A stretch of DNA of 5,069 bases from positions 5,900-10,968 of the forward strand of contig JABUSF010000011.1 of the NCBI GenBank assembly GCA_021443945.1, given 5' to 3'. Both the position numbers and the translations under genes were made by a program. Position 1 is the stretch's first letter. Every line of letters starts with the position of its first letter. Below the pieces are notes generated by a model. It was not told the origin of the DNA. It searched no databases and saw nothing but the letters and a program-made list of their open reading frames with translations. Positions 4,417 through 5,069 of the stretch are shown piece after piece. This stretch comes from Ileibacterium sp. GTDB taxonomy: Bacteria > Bacillota_I > Bacilli_A > Erysipelotrichales > Erysipelotrichaceae.

Positions 4417-5069
4417 ATGAATTATTTGGTGCAAGCATGGACAGCCATTCAAAATAATCCCCGGGCGATTGTCAAAATTGCCATTTTCAATTTCATTACC
4501 TTACTGGCTGGAACAATCCTGTCTTTCTTTGCAAGTCTTGTTCTGTCAGACTGGGCTGATGCGATTTGGGGGATTTTTAAAAATGCAATGCTGCTCTATT
4601 TTGAGCTGGTGACCACTGGTTATCTCGTAAAAAGGCTCGTTTTTGAGGGAGAACCATTAGGAATGGGTGCGGTCTTTTCAGAATCACTGAAGTATTTTGG
4701 AAAGGTCTGGACGAAAGGCTTTCTGTCCGTGCTGTTTTGGCAGGAAGGAGTTCCCGTTCTCATCTCCATACTGGCTTTTGCTCTATGGGGAATGGTTCCA
4801 GAAGCGGTCCGTAACGAAATATTCATGCTGATTGGCAATGGAGCGAATATTTACCTGTTTTCAGGAATGGGGACAGAGGCTTTGAGCATTTTTGCAGAAT
4901 ACTGGCGGGCCAGCCGTTACATTGCAGCTCTTCCAATTTCCCTCGCATACTTTTTGTCTGTTTATTTCTCTATTATGATCATCAATATATGCGGGCTCAT
5001 TGTTGTCAGCAAGGTTGTTTACAAAACCAAAATCAAGCGTTTGCTGCGAAGTGCATTCTGCCTGTCGGC
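4417..5069 (+). CDS. Multi-spanning membrane protein of unknown function (3'-truncated by window edge)
   Basis: An open frame from ATG 4417 runs without a stop to the window end (217 codons plus two bases), so the C-terminus is missing. The start is well supported: AAGGAGA lies six bases upstream and a promoter precedes it. The protein begins MNYLVQAWTAIQNNPRAIVK, a short amphipathic cytosolic stretch, followed by hydrophobic segments near 18-43, 52-72 (weaker), 112-129 and a long one at 168-199 that ends in a basic stretch (KTKIKR, 204-209). Between the second and third segments lies FEGEPLGMGAVFSESLKYFGKVWTKG (75-101), an amphipathic region of the kind seen in small Bacillota membrane proteins of the DUF975/YciC sort. 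That resemblance is only in style and I do not claim membership. No catalytic motif or signal-peptidase site is visible. It does not look co-transcribed with the PAP2 gene, because a strong terminator lies between them. Confidence 0.75.
   Translation, partial: MNYLVQAWTAIQNNPRAIVKIAIFNFITLLAGTILSFFASLVLSDWADAIWGIFKNAMLLYFELVTTGYLVKRLVFEGEPLGMGAVFSESLKYFGKVWTKGFLSVLFWQEGVPVLISILAFALWGMVPEAVRNEIFMLIGNGANIYLFSGMGTEALSIFAEYWRASRYIAALPISLAYFLSVYFSIMIINICGLIVVSKVVYKTKIKRLLRSAFCLS

Noticed and set aside
4620..4838. A minus-strand open frame inside the last gene
   Set aside because: The + strand frame starts with a strong ribosome site and promoter and stays open to the edge; the minus frame is its shadow.

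Overview
The window looks like chromosomal DNA of a low-to-moderate-GC member of the Bacillota. The evidence is strong AG-rich Shine-Dalgarno sites, U-tract intrinsic terminators, sigma-A-like promoter hexamers and the protein families present. An Erysipelotrichia- or Clostridia-type gut anaerobe is my tentative guess; the sequence alone does not fix the genus. I see no transposase, integrase, CRISPR array, tRNA or rRNA.

Left half (1-2528): a shikimate-pathway block on the + strand. It starts inside aroD (type I 3-dehydroquinate dehydratase; about 77 N-terminal residues lie outside the window), which is closed by an intrinsic terminator. Next come a bifunctional chorismate mutase-shikimate kinase fusion and, 55 bp later, a YdiB-like shikimate dehydrogenase (aroE). 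Together they cover dehydroquinate to dehydroshikimate (AroD), dehydroshikimate to shikimate (AroE), shikimate to shikimate-3-phosphate (kinase domain), and, after chorismate is made elsewhere, chorismate to prephenate (mutase domain). A long hairpin then ends aroE and can also end the convergent gene.

Middle (2541-3327): a minus-strand DUF1643-family gene of unknown function, then a 250-bp divergent intergenic region rich in inverted repeats. One perfect repeat overlaps the predicted -35 of the DUF1643 gene and another spans the predicted -35 of the + strand gene.

Right half (3328-5069): a PAP2-superfamily membrane phosphatase whose motif 2 lacks its usual histidine and whose promoter lies so close to the ATG that the mRNA may be leaderless. 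It is followed by a clean terminator, an AT-rich spacer with repeats and a promoter, and a multi-spanning membrane protein of unknown function that runs off the right edge.

I do not see a clearly new multi-gene system. The points most worth a second look are the mutase-kinase fusion with altered mutase residues, the PAP2 protein with a degenerate motif 2, and the structured divergent promoter region.
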